Shown here: piece by piece, positions 1 to 10,727 of the stretch
How the letters are laid out: each line of letters starts with the position of its first letter
Position numbering within the stretch: position 1 is the first letter of the stretch
From: Bicyclus anynana
Lineage: Eukaryota; Arthropoda; Insecta; Lepidoptera; Nymphalidae
DNA length: 64,000 nucleotides
Reading direction: 5' to 3'
Assembly (NCBI RefSeq): GCF_947172395.1
Contig: NC_069110.1
Location: forward strand, 1,178,001 to 1,242,000
Notes under the pieces: model-generated
What the model was told of the DNA's origin: nothing
The model's input: only the letters and a program-made list of their open reading frames with translations
The model's database searches: none
Made by a program: the position numbers and the translations under genes

Positions 1-110
1 CGCCAGTAAACCTCCCACGCCTGACGCCCCTCTGCCGCCCGATAGCCCGCTGGATTGGAGCGAACGCGGTGCGGGGGATGGACTGTCTAATCAGCAGGAT
101 AGCGATTTTG
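1..110 (+). CDS. SH3 gene exon, linker region (5' end outside window)
   Basis: Reading from base 2 gives ASKPPTPDAPLPPDSPLDW and then an acidic, Ser-rich stretch up to QQDSDF. The exon ends at 110 before a GTAGTT donor, leaving one base (G) that joins AT at 769 to make Asp. Without splicing the frame runs on to a stop at 266-268. The region is GC-rich compared with its flanks. Confidence 0.7.
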
Positions 111-1286
111 GTAGTTGTTTTCTTATTGACATAATATACTCGCACAATCCTAGTATTTCTATGGATACTATAGCTTTTATCTATCTTACCTATCTCTCTC
201 CAGTCCCTTGTGAGAATCGTGATCCCACCCTTGAAGAGAAATCTTTCGATCGGTCTCTGGACATTTAAACAGCATTGTAGTAGTTAGTGGCACCGGTCTC
301 TGAGTATCTGGTATATATTATATACACTAGGTAGGCTATTGTGGTTATCAGTGTTTCTTTATGTCCATTAATTACTAAAATTAGTACTGACGTCAGTTTC
401 TCCCAGTGAATACAGTTAAACTTACTGTAGTAGTAGTAGGCCTTACTGTAGTAGTAGTTACAGAATTTAATAGAGTCAGAAACTCCCACTCGCATTTATA
501 ATATCAGTAGGATTACTCAGTTTAAGTTATTTGTGATCTTATTAAGGGTTCATTTACAAGAGCAGCAACTGCTACCAACAACTGCAGTCGACTGCAGTTG
601 GCGGTAGCAGTTGCCAGCTTCCGTTGGCAACGTGCTGCTCGTGTAAGTGAACCCTAAGACTATGTAGTATGTAGTAGCTAAACTTTTTATAACAAAGTGT
701 GATGTCAATGCTTATCAAACATATTTTCTTGAAGATTCCTCTAATAATTTGATTATTTTAATTTACAGATGAGTTCTCATCACAGAGCGACAGCTCGTCA
801 GACTTGCAAGATGTGGGCAAGAATGAGAACGGCGATGAATCTGTTCAGAAGTATATCGGAAAGTGCCGCGCCCTCTACACTTACGAAGCGAGGATGGATG
901 ACGAGCTTACGCTGTCTCCAGGTTGTTATACATAGTATTATATAGTCTGGCAAGTTTGTTGATAACACTCCCATGATATGCGGGCGACAGGAGGAAAGAC
1001 TGCGCGGGTGTGAAATTGTGTGTGAAGTGACGTGCATCAGTCGTGGGTTTTTCATATTCATTTTCATCATCGCTATACAACCCCTGCCCTGCGAGGAACA
1101 TTGGGATTGTTACGAACGAAGTTGCCAAACTATAGCAACGTGTTATTTTGACGTTCAATTATGAACGTTTGACGTTAATTTCATAAAATTAAATATATAG
1201 GAAGGAAAAAACAAACTCCCGTCCTTTAATAGAGTTCCTTAAATACGCCTTTTTGTTTGATAATTTGCTGATGATAATGTTGATGG

Positions 1287-1340
<54 letters not shown>

Positions 1341-3328
1341 ATGATGATGATGATGTTAATGTTATTATTATCAAATTCTTAGTCGATTCCAATGCTCGTT
1401 TTACGCTTGGCAGAATGTCTGAAATAAGCTTCTTGAATATTTTGGCTTGACCCCTAACTTCATCCTTTACTGTGCAAATTTGCAAATTATGGTGTAGTTT
1501 CTCATTTGTGATAAACCACGGCGAGTTGGCGATAGTACGTAGTATTTTGTTTTTTATTATTTGTAGGATATTTAGGCTACTGTCACATGCACTACCCCAA
1601 TTCAGCACCATAGGCCCAGGACAGCTTCAAGATGCATGTGTATAAGCAGCTTGTTGTCAACAGACACCTTAGTTTCTACCCAAAATCCAGTGGAAAGTTT
1701 TAAATCTGATATTCAGCTATTTTTATGCTTTTTCTATTAAAGTATAGCAATACTGTAACAAAATATAGTTGGTACAATGATAATTGTCTATTGTAAAGTA
1801 GCATGTATGTTGGCACTCTTGATTTCCGTTTTAAAGTGACTACGCCCAGATGAAGCCCTGATGCGATCAAATCGAAATTAATTGATATGGAAGTTACGAA
1901 GTTTGCCGATAGTGGCGCTGCATTCGCTGCGAAAGAAAATAACTTCAAGGCGAGATCGAGAACTCGAACAAAGATGGCTGATGTAAATTGAATCATTACC
2001 GTAGTCCGTTGTCAAAGAAAAATGAGTAAAAATTCATTTAACGTCGTGTTTTTAAACGGAATGTATACACACGCGTGTATATATTCATGTGGCACGCGAG
2101 GCGGAGTGCTCTGGACCGTTGACTACCGTACCGGTCGAAGGTGACGCATGGACCGCGGCCGGCAAGCGGATCTCAACCTCGTGTGTCGTCCAGCCCCAGA
2201 AGGGGGAGAGTATCAAGGGACAAGGAGCGAAAAGAGAAAATAACTTGCAGGGAGTCAAGAAGGCGTCCCGGGAACACGCAAAGAGCAAGTACCGGGTTCC
2301 CCTCCCTCGACCTGGCCCAAATTACCGAGAGGTTGAAAGGGCCATGGGAGGTGGTGGGTTGTAAACGGAATGTATAATGAAATGAGTGGTACGTCGACTC
2401 TGGTGCAAGTGCGCGTATGACGTCATAAATCATAATTCATAAATCATTTATTGCCAGAATGTGGTCATGTGTTTTTCTGTATTCTGAGATGGTCATATAC
2501 AGATATTGTTACATTTTAATGTTCATACACAATCTGCCTTATAGGCGTGCAAGCCGAGTACATTATAATAATTTTCATTTACTAATAATTGAATTGTCAA
2601 ATTTTTGCACATGCTAGGTATTGTTCAAATTTAAAATTGTTATGTTTGTTAATTAAAACAAAAGTAGCCTTTAAGGGATATTGGATTATAATTTTTTTAG
2701 TTTGTTAACGCAGGGTATTAAAGTATAGCAATACTGTAACAAAATTTAGTTGGTACAATGTTAATTGTCTTTAGATCTTCTATGCTTATTGTAAAGTAGC
2801 ATGTATGTTAGCACACTTGATTTCCATTATTAAAGTGATATATATACACAGTGAAAGAATGTTTTATTCTAATATTTTCCACGTGAGTCTGCGGCCTAGA
2901 TGTACAAAAACTGCTGCACCTGACATAGTTTTAGCCAAAAACCATATTCCTGAGAATTTTTCATGTTGTTGTTTTTATGTTGCTTTGCGATTTTTTGCTC
3001 TACCGTAAAAAGTGGCAGAATTTTAACTTTCAGTAAAGATTTTGGTGTTCATGTTGTTATGTTGGCCATATATAGTTTTCTTAAAAAAATACCCATCCTA
3101 AGCTTTTAAATATCCTAAATATCACTATAATCTTAGCAAACTAGGCATTTTCTATTCTCCAAACCAAAATAAGGTTGTTATACTGAGAACTGATGTCATA
3201 TTTTGTCAACAGGTGATATAATAAATATATATGAGAAACAAGATGACGTTTGGTGGAGCGGCGACCTCAACGGCTCCTTCGGGATCTTCCCCTCGTCTTA
3301 CGTGGAAGAAATAACCTCGTGTATATAG
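1..3328 (+). CDS. SH3-domain protein, C-terminal part; likely nostrin (F-BAR/SH3 adaptor)
   Basis: Three exons (1-110, 769-921, 3213-3328) join with matching phases (each intron falls after the first base of a codon) and end in TAG at 3326-3328. The joined product has a Pro/Ser/Asp-rich linker (PPTPDAPLPPDSPLDW), a Ser-rich stretch (SSQSDSSSDLQDV) and one complete SH3 domain. SH3 hallmarks are visible: ALYTYEA, the DDELTLSPGD acidic RT loop, the WW pair, and GIFPSSYVEEI. The protein stops five residues after the SH3. An SH3 at the extreme C terminus with the ELTL...GDII pattern fits nostrin, an F-BAR adaptor of membrane and endothelial NOS traffic in vertebrates. FCHSD/nervous wreck proteins also have such SH3s but usually continue further. 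The 5' part, with any F-BAR domain, is outside the window. The SH3 call is firm; the nostrin name is an inference. Confidence 0.72.
546..654. mobile_element. PIF/Harbinger-type MITE, 109 bp
   Basis: Inverted ends GGGTTCATTTACAAGAGCAG and the reverse complement of CTCGTGTAAGTGAACCC are flanked by TAA at 543-545 and 655-657. A 3-bp TWA target duplication is typical of PIF/Harbinger. The centre holds a second palindrome (AACTGCAGTCGACTGCAGTT). It lies inside the first intron of the SH3 gene. Confidence 0.7.
769..921 (+). CDS. SH3 gene exon, first half of the SH3 domain
   Basis: The acceptor is TTTACAG ending at 768 and the donor is CCAG|GTTGTT at 921/922. It encodes EFSSQSDSSSDLQDV, then KYIGKCRALYTYEARMDDEL and TLSPG, the N-terminal half of an SH3 domain including the ALYxY motif and the acidic RT loop. 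It opens in phase 1 and closes in phase 1. Confidence 0.8.
941..1134. mobile_element. MITE with TATAGTYTGGCAA ends
   Basis: The left end is TATAGTCTGGCAAGTTTGTT and the right end, reverse-complemented, is TATAGTTTGGCAACTTCGTT. A second copy with the same ends and a similar GC-rich interior lies at 58881-59060. It is in the second intron of the SH3 gene, only 20 bp past the donor at 922. Confidence 0.6.
1288..1355. repeat. (GAT)n microsatellite
   Basis: About 20 GAT units with one interruption (GATTATGAT). The apparent poly-Asp ORF across it is the repeat read in frame, not a gene. Confidence 0.9.
1339..1640 (-). mobile_element. Non-LTR retrotransposon relic, C-terminal part of ORF2
   Basis: The minus strand is open for about 90 codons with VLNWGSACDSSLNILQIIKN, RTIANSPWFITNEKLH and TVKDEV. 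This matches the region after the reverse transcriptase in Jockey-like LINEs (pattern WGxAxxSNxxxIQxxQNKxLR ... NAPWYVTN). Only the C-terminal tail survives. It lies in the large SH3-gene intron. Confidence 0.65.
1735..1845 (+). repeat. Direct repeat copy 1 (partner 2717-2836)
   Basis: Shares TATTAAAGTATAGCAATACT, TTGGTACAATG and GTAAAGTAGCATGTATGT with 2717-2836 in the same orientation. Copy 2 has an extra ~17 bp inside. The family is unknown. Confidence 0.7.
2053..2376. mobile_element. GC-rich insertion flanked by 15-bp direct repeats
   Basis: TAAACGGAATGTATA occurs at 2053-2067 and again at 2362-2376, bracketing 294 bp of conspicuously GC-rich sequence in an AT-rich intron. This looks like a target-site duplication made by a retrotransposed insert. 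No poly-A tail, tRNA boxes or recognisable protein motif is seen. A 91-codon ORF at 2089-2364 has no family I recognise. Confidence 0.5.
2717..2836 (+). repeat. Direct repeat copy 2 (partner 1735-1845)
   Basis: About 90% identical by eye to 1735-1845, same orientation. The pair encloses the GC-rich insertion at 2053-2376. Confidence 0.7.
3213..3328 (+). CDS. SH3 gene terminal exon with stop codon
   Basis: The acceptor is GTCAACAG ending at 3212. The exon encodes GDIINIYEKQDDVWWSGDLN, then GSFGIFPSSYVEEITSCI and TAG at 3326-3328. The WW pair and the FPSSYV motif complete the SH3 peptide-binding face. A 2.3-kb intron full of repeats precedes it. The 3' UTR end is not clear; an AATAAA lies at 3771-3776 and another at 5732-5737. 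Confidence 0.8.
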
Positions 3329-3559
3329 AAAAAGTGAAATTAGAACTGTGAACAGAACACAAACAGAACATTGATCTAAACTTGAAGTGCGGGCGGTGGT
3401 CATTAGTCACGCTTACGTGACGTACGCACACTTGTTCAGTTAGCGTTATTTACTTGAATCTTTCATAGTATGTGTTGTTTTCGTGCAAGTTTTATGAGAC
3501 ACAAGTTTATTGGGTTCAGTCAGTGCAGAAATGTTCTTATTGCATACATACTCCAGTCA

Positions 3560-3749
3560 CTAGGGAATGTGATCCTTAACCTGTTTTTGATACCAGGATT
3601 TTGGGGTGATAAAAAATACCGGGATCTGTTTTCACTAAACATCTAAGTTTCTGAGCGTTGAAAGTCTAGGAATTTCACAATTCCAATACCGGGATTTTAG
3701 TCCCTTAATATGGGCCGGAATACAGGAATCACAGGATCGAATTCCCTAG
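3560..3749. mobile_element. MITE with CTAGGGAAT ends
   Basis: CTAGGGAATGTGATCC at the left and GGATCGAATTCCCTAG at the right form inverted ends of a ~190-bp element in or just past the SH3-gene 3' UTR. The same ends occur on the larger element at 51587-52520. No clear target duplication is seen here. Confidence 0.55.
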
Positions 3750-4982
3750 TAACAACTGATTCAACTTCAAAATAAAGTAAAAAAAAAGGTTGTTCTATGA
3801 GGCTCTAAATATTTCTTTTCATCCTCAATTTTGTGATTTATATTTGACTGACAGTTTCTTAGTTTCATATTTTATAATAATTAATATAATTTGATAATCA
3901 GTTAAATTGTGCAAATGCCACTCGGCGCACAAAGTTATGAAGGTAAACGGTTCATACAGAATTTTTTTAATTACAATTCCAAAAATATTTTTTATGTAAA
4001 CATACTGTCATTTTAAACGATAATTTTGAATGATGATGTCAATTGAAGGCCTTTTTTAGTTAAAAAGCAAATGCAAACGAATATATTTTGTTTTTTCCTA
4101 AGATTTTTTTCATTATATTTCATTATTTTTCAGTTATGTATAGTATGCGCCAGATTTCTAGTATGCTCTGATATTATACTACGCTGGCGCTGATATAATT
4201 ATTTACTTACTTCCTTCAGCGCTACATCCCTTTGTGGGTCTTGGCCTCCTCTACCACTTTTCTCTATTCATTTCTTTTCTTCACGTTTTTTGCTGATATG
4301 ATAATTTAATAATCTTGTGGTAAACTAAGCTAATTGAGCACGATTCACCTCTCATTCTGAGAGGAGAATCGTGCTCAATAGTGATCCGAACATGGGTTGC
4401 CAATGATGATGATGGCGCTGATATAACCCGCTGGGATATGCTTTGTACAATGTTCAATCTTCAATATTCAGAGTTGACACTAAGATATGAATTAGAAACA
4501 AGTTTCACACGTTTGTTTATGCGATGAAAAGTGTTTTATTTATAGTTCCCTCAAAGCTACCCTATAAAAATCATATTCGTGTCACAGTGGCCTGCTAGTG
4601 TCTTAGCTTACTAAGTGTTTTACACTGAGAAAACAAACAAAGTGTTTTATGTGAGCCTAAATTATGTCTTTTATAATATATTTGACGCATACTATACTTT
4701 ATTTACTATATGTTTATTGATATTTTTGTTGAACAGTTATAATTACACAGGAATATAATTTACATTAACGATTCCCATCTTTTTGTAATTATTATTGATC
4801 TAATGTATAATTTTCTAAAATTTTGATGTACCTAATGTTATATTCATAGAATATTTTTATTATTGATTTGAGTTTCGATCTCATTAGTGTGAGAACTCTG
4901 AACAAATCTACTGATGGGTTAGAGCGGGATTCCGTTCCACAAGTCGGCTGTCGGGCCCGGGAGGCTTGTTCCAGTTTCAGCC
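3750..4982. other. Intergenic, AT-rich, no gene seen
   Basis: No ORF with recognisable content. It holds a possible poly-A signal for the SH3 gene (AATAAA at 3771-3776), a Metulj-like SINE 3' fragment at about 4330-4418 (CTCATTCTGAGAGGAGAATC and a GATGATGAT tail), and otherwise simple AT-rich sequence. Confidence 0.5.
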
Positions 4983-5164
4983 CCCCTAGCTAAATGGCAC
5001 GTCGATTCTCTTTCTACGATCGCTGACGCTTCGAAAACTAGAAAGATGTATGGGAATGGCATTTGTTATTGACAGGTCACGTGATCTGACATTTCCATAC
5101 ATTTTATAGTTATCGAAGCGTTAGCGATCGTAGAAAGACAATCGACGTGCTACTTTGCTAGGGG
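4983..5164. mobile_element. Palindromic MITE with ~60-bp inverted arms
   Basis: The left arm contains GCACGTCGATT, CTTTCTACGATCGCT and ACGCTTCGAAAACTA. The right arm, reverse-complemented, repeats this with few changes. The outer ends are CCCCTAGC and its complement. The whole 182 bp can fold into one hairpin. There is no coding content and I did not find a target duplication. Confidence 0.6.
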
Positions 5165-5219
5165 ACAGAATGTTTTATATGTAGTTCACTTAAGATTAAA
5201 GAGTCGCTATGAAATGGCA

Positions 5220-5435
5220 ATAGGCGGGGCTCAAAGAGACACGATTACCAAGGGGCAAAGGCGACTGCAACAGAAAGTGCAGTGTTGGTCGACCCCCCAT
5301 TAGGTGGGCCGTCGACAAGCGGGTGACCGGGACCCGCTGGACGCATGATACTGAAGCCTGAAGACCGTGGTGTTTGGAAGTCCTATATCCATCAATGGAC
5401 GTGCATCGGTTGATAATGACTCACACCTGCTCTGA
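5220..5435 (+). mobile_element. RTE-type LINE 3' fragment
   Basis: Contains GTTGGTCGACCCCCCATTAG, the region encoding the end of RTE ORF2, and the 3' consensus around GACGTGCATCGGTTGATAAT. Related pieces occur at 24845-25640, 29985-30200, 31505-31610, 61150-61315 and 62525-62670. Confidence 0.6.
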
Positions 5436-5832
5436 CATAAAATCGTGTGAATAACTTCATACAAAATATTCTGAAACTGGAATGTCTTATTAAAATCCGG
5501 ACCCTACAACTGACTAATGGAAACCGGCTCTTACAGTTCGCAATTATAAAAGATGTTATATGTATTGTTAATGATATGTTATGTTTTATTAGTATGTGTA
5601 CAAAGCTGAATACAATCCTTGCTAAATGTTATTTTTTTTAATTTGTGTAAGTGCGGGCGGTGTTCAGCTTTTAATGTGTTTAAATGTAAATTATTAATTA
5701 TTGTGTAAAATTAAACCAAAGTATGTTATGTAATAAACAAAACGGTGATAACAGTTACGTTTGTTGTACATTTTATTTACAAAACCGTAACATTAATACC
5801 TCGTCGCCGAGGTATACGGGACATCATCTTCA

Positions 5833-6016
5833 TCTATACTAATATTATAAAGCTGAAGAGTTTGTTTGTTTGTTTGATTGAACGCGCTAATCTCAGGAAC
5901 TACAGATCCGATTTGAAAAATTCTTTCAGTGTTAGATAGCCCTATAGGCTATATATTATCCCCAAATTCCTACGGGAACGGGAACCACGCGGGTGAAACC
6001 GCGCGGTGTCAGCTAG
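5833..6016 (+). mobile_element. Helitron-like non-autonomous element (Lep1-type), 184 bp
   Basis: Begins with TC (TCTATACTAATATTATAAAG) directly after A and ends in CTAG directly before T, as Helitrons do. A GC-rich hairpin (CGCGG GTGAAA CCGCG) lies just inside the 3' end. No target duplication is expected or seen. Decayed relatives occur at 28427-28625, 51322-51523, 39575-39770 and 7250-7432. Confidence 0.75.
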
Positions 6017-6380
6017 TTATCTATAAGAGAGGAAATTAAAATAATCTATGCCATGATAAGAGAGCAGAAATTGAATGTCTGCACATTGAATAAAATAAAC
6101 AAAAATCGAGTTGGGGCGATCAGAAATGACCAACGGAAATAATCACAGGTAAACTTAGCTAAGTCTGGCGCAATCTAGGTCTATGGACGCAACATATAGG
6201 CTTTGTTTCATTGAGATCGGACATGTAGAAAAACAGTTATGTGATAAAAACGGTATAAATTTGAAGCAACCTTGCCTTGATTATCAATATTATTAACATC
6301 AGAGAAGCATGGGTACCTATTAGTTCAGTCCGTCAGATATATGGGTAACTTACACATCATCATGTAACATCAGGTGACAT

Positions 6381-6658
6381 AGCCGATACGTGAAGTCCAG
6401 TGGATATGACCTCTGCCTCCGATTCCGGTAGTGTGGGTTCGAATCCGGTCCGGAGCACGTCACGATCACGTGTCTCATACGGTAAACATCGCCACATCGA
6501 GAGGAAACCTGCACACCTGAGAATTTTCTTAATTCTCTGGGAGTGTGAAGTCTGCCAATCCGCATTTGGACAGCGTGGTGGACTATTACCCTAACCTCTC
6601 TCATTCTGAGAGGAGACTCGAGCTCAGCAGTGAGCCGAATATAGGTTGATAATGATGA
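6381..6658 (+). mobile_element. Metulj-like tRNA-derived SINE
   Basis: The head has an A-box-like segment around GTCCAGTGGATATGACC and a B box GGTTCGAATCC. The body has CTCATTCTGAGAGGAGACTC and the tail TTGATAATGATGAG. The ORFs across it on both strands are incidental. Other copies: 30846-31115, 44832-45140, 53063-53275 (minus), 39352-39558 and 4330-4418. Confidence 0.75.
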
Positions 6659-6732
6659 GATCGCAGTCAAGGACTAACTTGCCACTGAATAAAAAAACAT
6701 TGACTGTGTGCAGGCAACGATTTAATGAAATT

Positions 6733-6880
6733 CAAATTCATTTATTTCAAGTAGGCTCAGTTTACAAGCACTTTTGATACGTCAGTTGACTATTTGTAAA
6801 GATTCTACCACCGGTTCGGAAGGCAGGTTCTGCTGAGATGAAACCGGCAAGAAACTCAACGGTTGCTATTTTAAAAAAAA
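6733..6880 (+). repeat. LINE 3'-end repeat (AAGTAGGCT...AACTCAACGG family)
   Basis: Contains TCAAGTAGGCTCAGTTTACA, ACCACCGGTTCGGAAGGCAG and GCAAGAAACTCAACGGTTGC, a repeat often seen in lepidopteran genomes. Fragments recur at 7822-7870 and, inverted, at about 12885-12960. Confidence 0.5.
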
Positions 6881-8029
6881 TGAAATTCTACTGCCGTCTG
6901 CTCTGACGTCATAAGTCAAAACCTCTGATAAATATTGTTTACCTGAACAGAACGCAATAAAATAAGGTAAGTAATAAAATAGGTATCTACCACATTTAAA
7001 TAAAATACATGTAGAGATGACAACAAATTATTTATTAAAATAACATTCGTAGATTACAGTATTGGCAAGAAAGGACTGCAGTCCAAAAATATCTACGACC
7101 AAATCTTGTTACATTTGTCTTACATATGACACCGAACAAACATCTTTAATACGAGGAGGACTTGTCGGTAATTTTATACACTAAGTCACACAGTGTATTT
7201 GAACAGGCCGGACGAGTTTTTCATATTTCATATCTTAATTAATTTTACAATGCGTATTTATGTTTGTATGTTACGTTTTCAGGACTAACTCACTGCAATG
7301 ATTTATAAAATAACTTCACCAATAGAAAGCTACATTATCAGCGAGAAACATAGGATAAATTTCATTCTCGTATTCCTGTGGGAATGGCAAGTACGTGGGT
7401 GATATGATAAAGTGGGGCTTTTGCTAGTTTCATAGTTAGGTGTATTGCTGGATTTCATTACATTGCATTAATATTATTAATTCTACTTGTGTATTTCTAC
7501 TCGTGCAATATATATTTCCATGGTGGTTATAAGCTGGACTGAATAGTAATGGAATAATAGCTTGATTTAATTACCTAATGTTTACGATCCATATCATGTG
7601 TTATTAACATAGCTATAGTCAACCTCGTATTATAGATAATTGAATTTGAATAATACTAAACGAGTACATGCCCTCATTTAGACTTGCTTGAATGCATTTT
7701 CTGACAAAAATAATACATACACATAATATATAGGTACCTACTTTTATTATAGCTTAAAACTAATTAAAATTACCACAATAAATATGTCGCTACAGCTTAT
7801 AAAACTATATGTACATTTTTTTTCAAATTCTTTTATATCAAGTAGGCTTTACAAGCACTTTTAAAAAGTTCCTGTTTTTGAAAGAATCCACTTAGTACTT
7901 CCGCTTTAAGAAGTTCAGTCACTGGTGTCTTGGTGGCATGTCAATTAATTTCTAATTCCTTTGTTCCTATAACCTGGTCTAGGTTTTCCGCTTACGCCAT
8001 ACTTTTTGCACATTTGGTGGCTTTGGTAG
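6881..8029. other. Intergenic, no gene seen
   Basis: AT-rich. A decayed Helitron-like stretch lies at about 7250-7432 (CATTCTCGTATTCCTGTGGG and a degraded end). A short copy of the LINE-tail repeat lies at 7822-7870. Nothing else is recognisable. Confidence 0.4.
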
Positions 8030-8037
8030 GTAGGCAC

Positions 8038-8200
8038 CAGTGGCGAAGGATGGAGTTTAGATAATGGTAAGTCACCCCAAAGAGAAGGATATTTAAATAG
8101 CGTTATACAAACTCCGGTTTCATACAGTACAACAATGAATATGCATGGATTTTTAAAAAAAACCTGGCAGGAATCGACTTGCATCAACTCTTCGCCACTG
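8038..8200. mobile_element. hAT-type MITE, 163 bp, perfect 8-bp target duplication
   Basis: GTAGGCAC at 8030-8037 is repeated at 8201-8208. The inverted ends are CAGTGGCGAAG and CTTCGCCACTG. The CAGTGGCG terminus and 8-bp duplication are diagnostic of hAT elements. A related copy lies at 9726-9967. Confidence 0.8.
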
Positions 8201-8208
8201 GTAGGCAC

Positions 8209-9725
8209 TAGGAAGTTCCAGGTTTCAAGAATTCAAACCCTCAATTGTCCAAGTATAAGGCGGCGTTTATATTTTTTTCCGGTATAATATTATAAATAAT
8301 CATGTCCTCCAAGCCTTCGTTCTCTTAAGTTTAATCTTTAACAATGTTTTCGAAAGGTTTACACAAAGAAGTGATTGACAACTGGGAACTAGTTCTCATA
8401 CTGTCCCGAGATGATAAAAAAAATACTAGAAATAGGTAAGTATTGCTGCCCTCCCTCAGCCATGGTCGAAACTATATAGTCGCCAACACATTACTTACCT
8501 ATGGCAGGTAAAGTATCATGAGCTGACAAAGTTTAAACTTTTATAAAATTATAAAGGTTTGACTCATGCTCTCAATCTAAGAAAACATCAATAGTCGCGA
8601 TTATTTTATCGATCGCTTAAGTGCAAAATTAGAGATCGATTTATCAATTGCTGTGACATCATAATATTTTTGTAGATACCTCACTGGTATGCACAGGTAC
8701 CTAAACCAAACTGTAGAAACATATTTACTTCACAAACACATATGTAATTAATAAGACAATAAGAATTGATCTCAATGCAATTCCTTTGCACATCATTTAA
8801 TATACCATTCTTACGTATCTAAGTTAAATCGGCAATTAAACTCAATATGCTTACACATATATTAATTAAATCATAAATTATTAATTCTCGGAAATGCCTT
8901 TTGTTCGAAAGGTGTAACATACGTAGAGCAACGATCTAACAGTCAAAATAACATATATTTTTTTGAAAATATTAAATTACCCTTGCTTAATAATTAATGA
9001 GCTACCTACAATGATACTTTTATACTATTTTATTTTATATAATATAGTATAATATATCATTGGCTACCTACCTTACATCTTGATACAATCATTGAGGCAA
9101 CATGAGTACATACTAGTTGCGTCATTTCCGTTATGGTGCGGGGGTTGCATGCCCTGGATTTTGGGCTACCGATATGGAATTCTACTATGGTACTAATAAT
9201 AAACTTGAAGTCGGGGGCCAGGCCCGACTTAGGAAATAATACGCCTAGATACGCCAATGGCTTTAAGCTTCGAAGATGTAGCTTTCATACGTTGAAAACC
9301 TTTAAAAGAGCGTTTCTTAATACAAATAATAAAACAAATACTTCAAAACCATTACTACACTCTACCAAACTTTTGTAAGATAAAGTTCCAACGTGACTGT
9401 AACATATTATGTCAGCTAAAAATATTTCAATTTGGTATTCAAAACATTTAAACAATGTCGTACGAATGGGTACATTTAGGTATTATGTATAATTTCTCTA
9501 TAATATTACACTATTACCTATAAATTATTGTCCTGAGTGGCCCAGTTACAAAATTGTATTATTTCCCATAGAATGTAAACACCCAAGGAACATTTAATAT
9601 TCCAAAAAAAAATATATATAAACTACAATGATAAACTATTTATATATGTTTACTTGTGTAGTGTTATGTATTTATTTACCTATGTTGGTTTTTATAGAGA
9701 GCTATTTCGGCTGTAAGGTAGGTAT
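8209..9725. other. Intergenic, no gene seen
   Basis: AT-rich sequence with short incidental ORFs and no recognisable domain, tRNA or clear repeat boundary. Confidence 0.4.
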
Positions 9726-9967
9726 CAGTAGCGAAGGCTGAAATTTTCTAGTAGGTAACCCGTTCATGTGTTATTTAGTCTGAAAGACCAAGCGAGTTCC
9801 ACGTACGTCTACGTTCATATAGGTAGTATTAATATGTACTGCTTTTTAAGTTGCGCGGAGCCGCTTATTGTACAGATTGTAGAAATGCTGTGCAATAAGG
9901 AAAAAGTATGCATGGTTTTTAAAAGGTAACCCGAAAGGAATCGTGTTGTTAGGAGCCATCGCCCCCG
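9726..9967. mobile_element. hAT-type MITE, 242 bp, perfect 8-bp target duplication
   Basis: GTAGGTAT at 9718-9725 is repeated at 9968-9975. The left end is CAGTAGCGAAGGCTG; the right end is degraded (GCCATCGCCCCCG). The interior shares TATGCATGG and TTTTTAAAA-type sequence with the 8038-8200 copy. Both target sites read GTAGGYAY. Confidence 0.7.
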
Positions 9968-10344
9968 GTAGGTATAATAATTAGTGCCATGTAAAAGGAA
10001 TGTTAACGTTCAGTAGCGGGACAGCAAAGAAACTCGAGAAGAGAAGAATATAAGTATTTATGGTAAAAATGTTAAATCGCATTAATAAAAAAAATTATTC
10101 AACAGCATCAGCGCTAATTTTTAAACTTAGGTATAAATTAGGAATGTAATATGGGAGACCTATAATTATTACGGTGTTGTCTACTCTAGCTAAGTATAGG
10201 AAAGTGTATATAGGTGAGATATATTATTGTGATATAATTATAACTATTGTTTTCACATATAAGTATTCACAAAAATCGCCATTGCCCATTTGTGGTGACC
10301 ACTGACCGTTTGTCGCGGACACTGTCGCTCGTGTTCCTGTTATA

Positions 10345-10727
10345 CAGGAAGAAAATTTTTTTAGTGTGGATATTTTTATATTTTGTACATAAACAAAATT
10401 TAATGATCACGTATTTTTTCTTTTTTTTTTTAACTCAAAAATAACAAAATTATCGTTAGCTAAAGTTATTTACTTTTGAACAGAATTTTAGGGTCACCCT
10501 ATTGTGCGTTTATTTTATTTTCGTTTGATACCTAAAGGACGTCACCAGATCACTTTTAAGCTGAATATATCTTGTTTAGTAATAATATGTACATTATTTT
10601 GTTATTTTAGAGACATAAATTAAAAAAAAAATTACATAAAATGTATTGAACTGTTTGTAGATTTATATTCTATTAATGATACAGAACCACGAAAAAAAAT
10701 ATCCGCACTAAAGACCGAATCACCCTG
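10345..10727 (+). mobile_element. mariner-type MITE, family A, 383 bp
   Basis: Flanked by TA on both sides. The left end is CAGGAAGAAAATTTTTTTAG and the right end is ACCGAATCACCCTG. The copy at 24133-24515 has exactly the same length in inverse orientation, and a longer 761-bp copy lies at 26440-27200. TA target duplication and CAGG/CCTG ends suggest Tc1/mariner. It has no transposase. Confidence 0.75.

Noticed and set aside
1253..1450. ORF with a poly-aspartate run
   Set aside because: The (GAT)n microsatellite read in frame.
6350..6670. 106-codon minus-strand ORF, and the similar 30827-31063
   Set aside because: Both lie entirely in Metulj-like SINEs.
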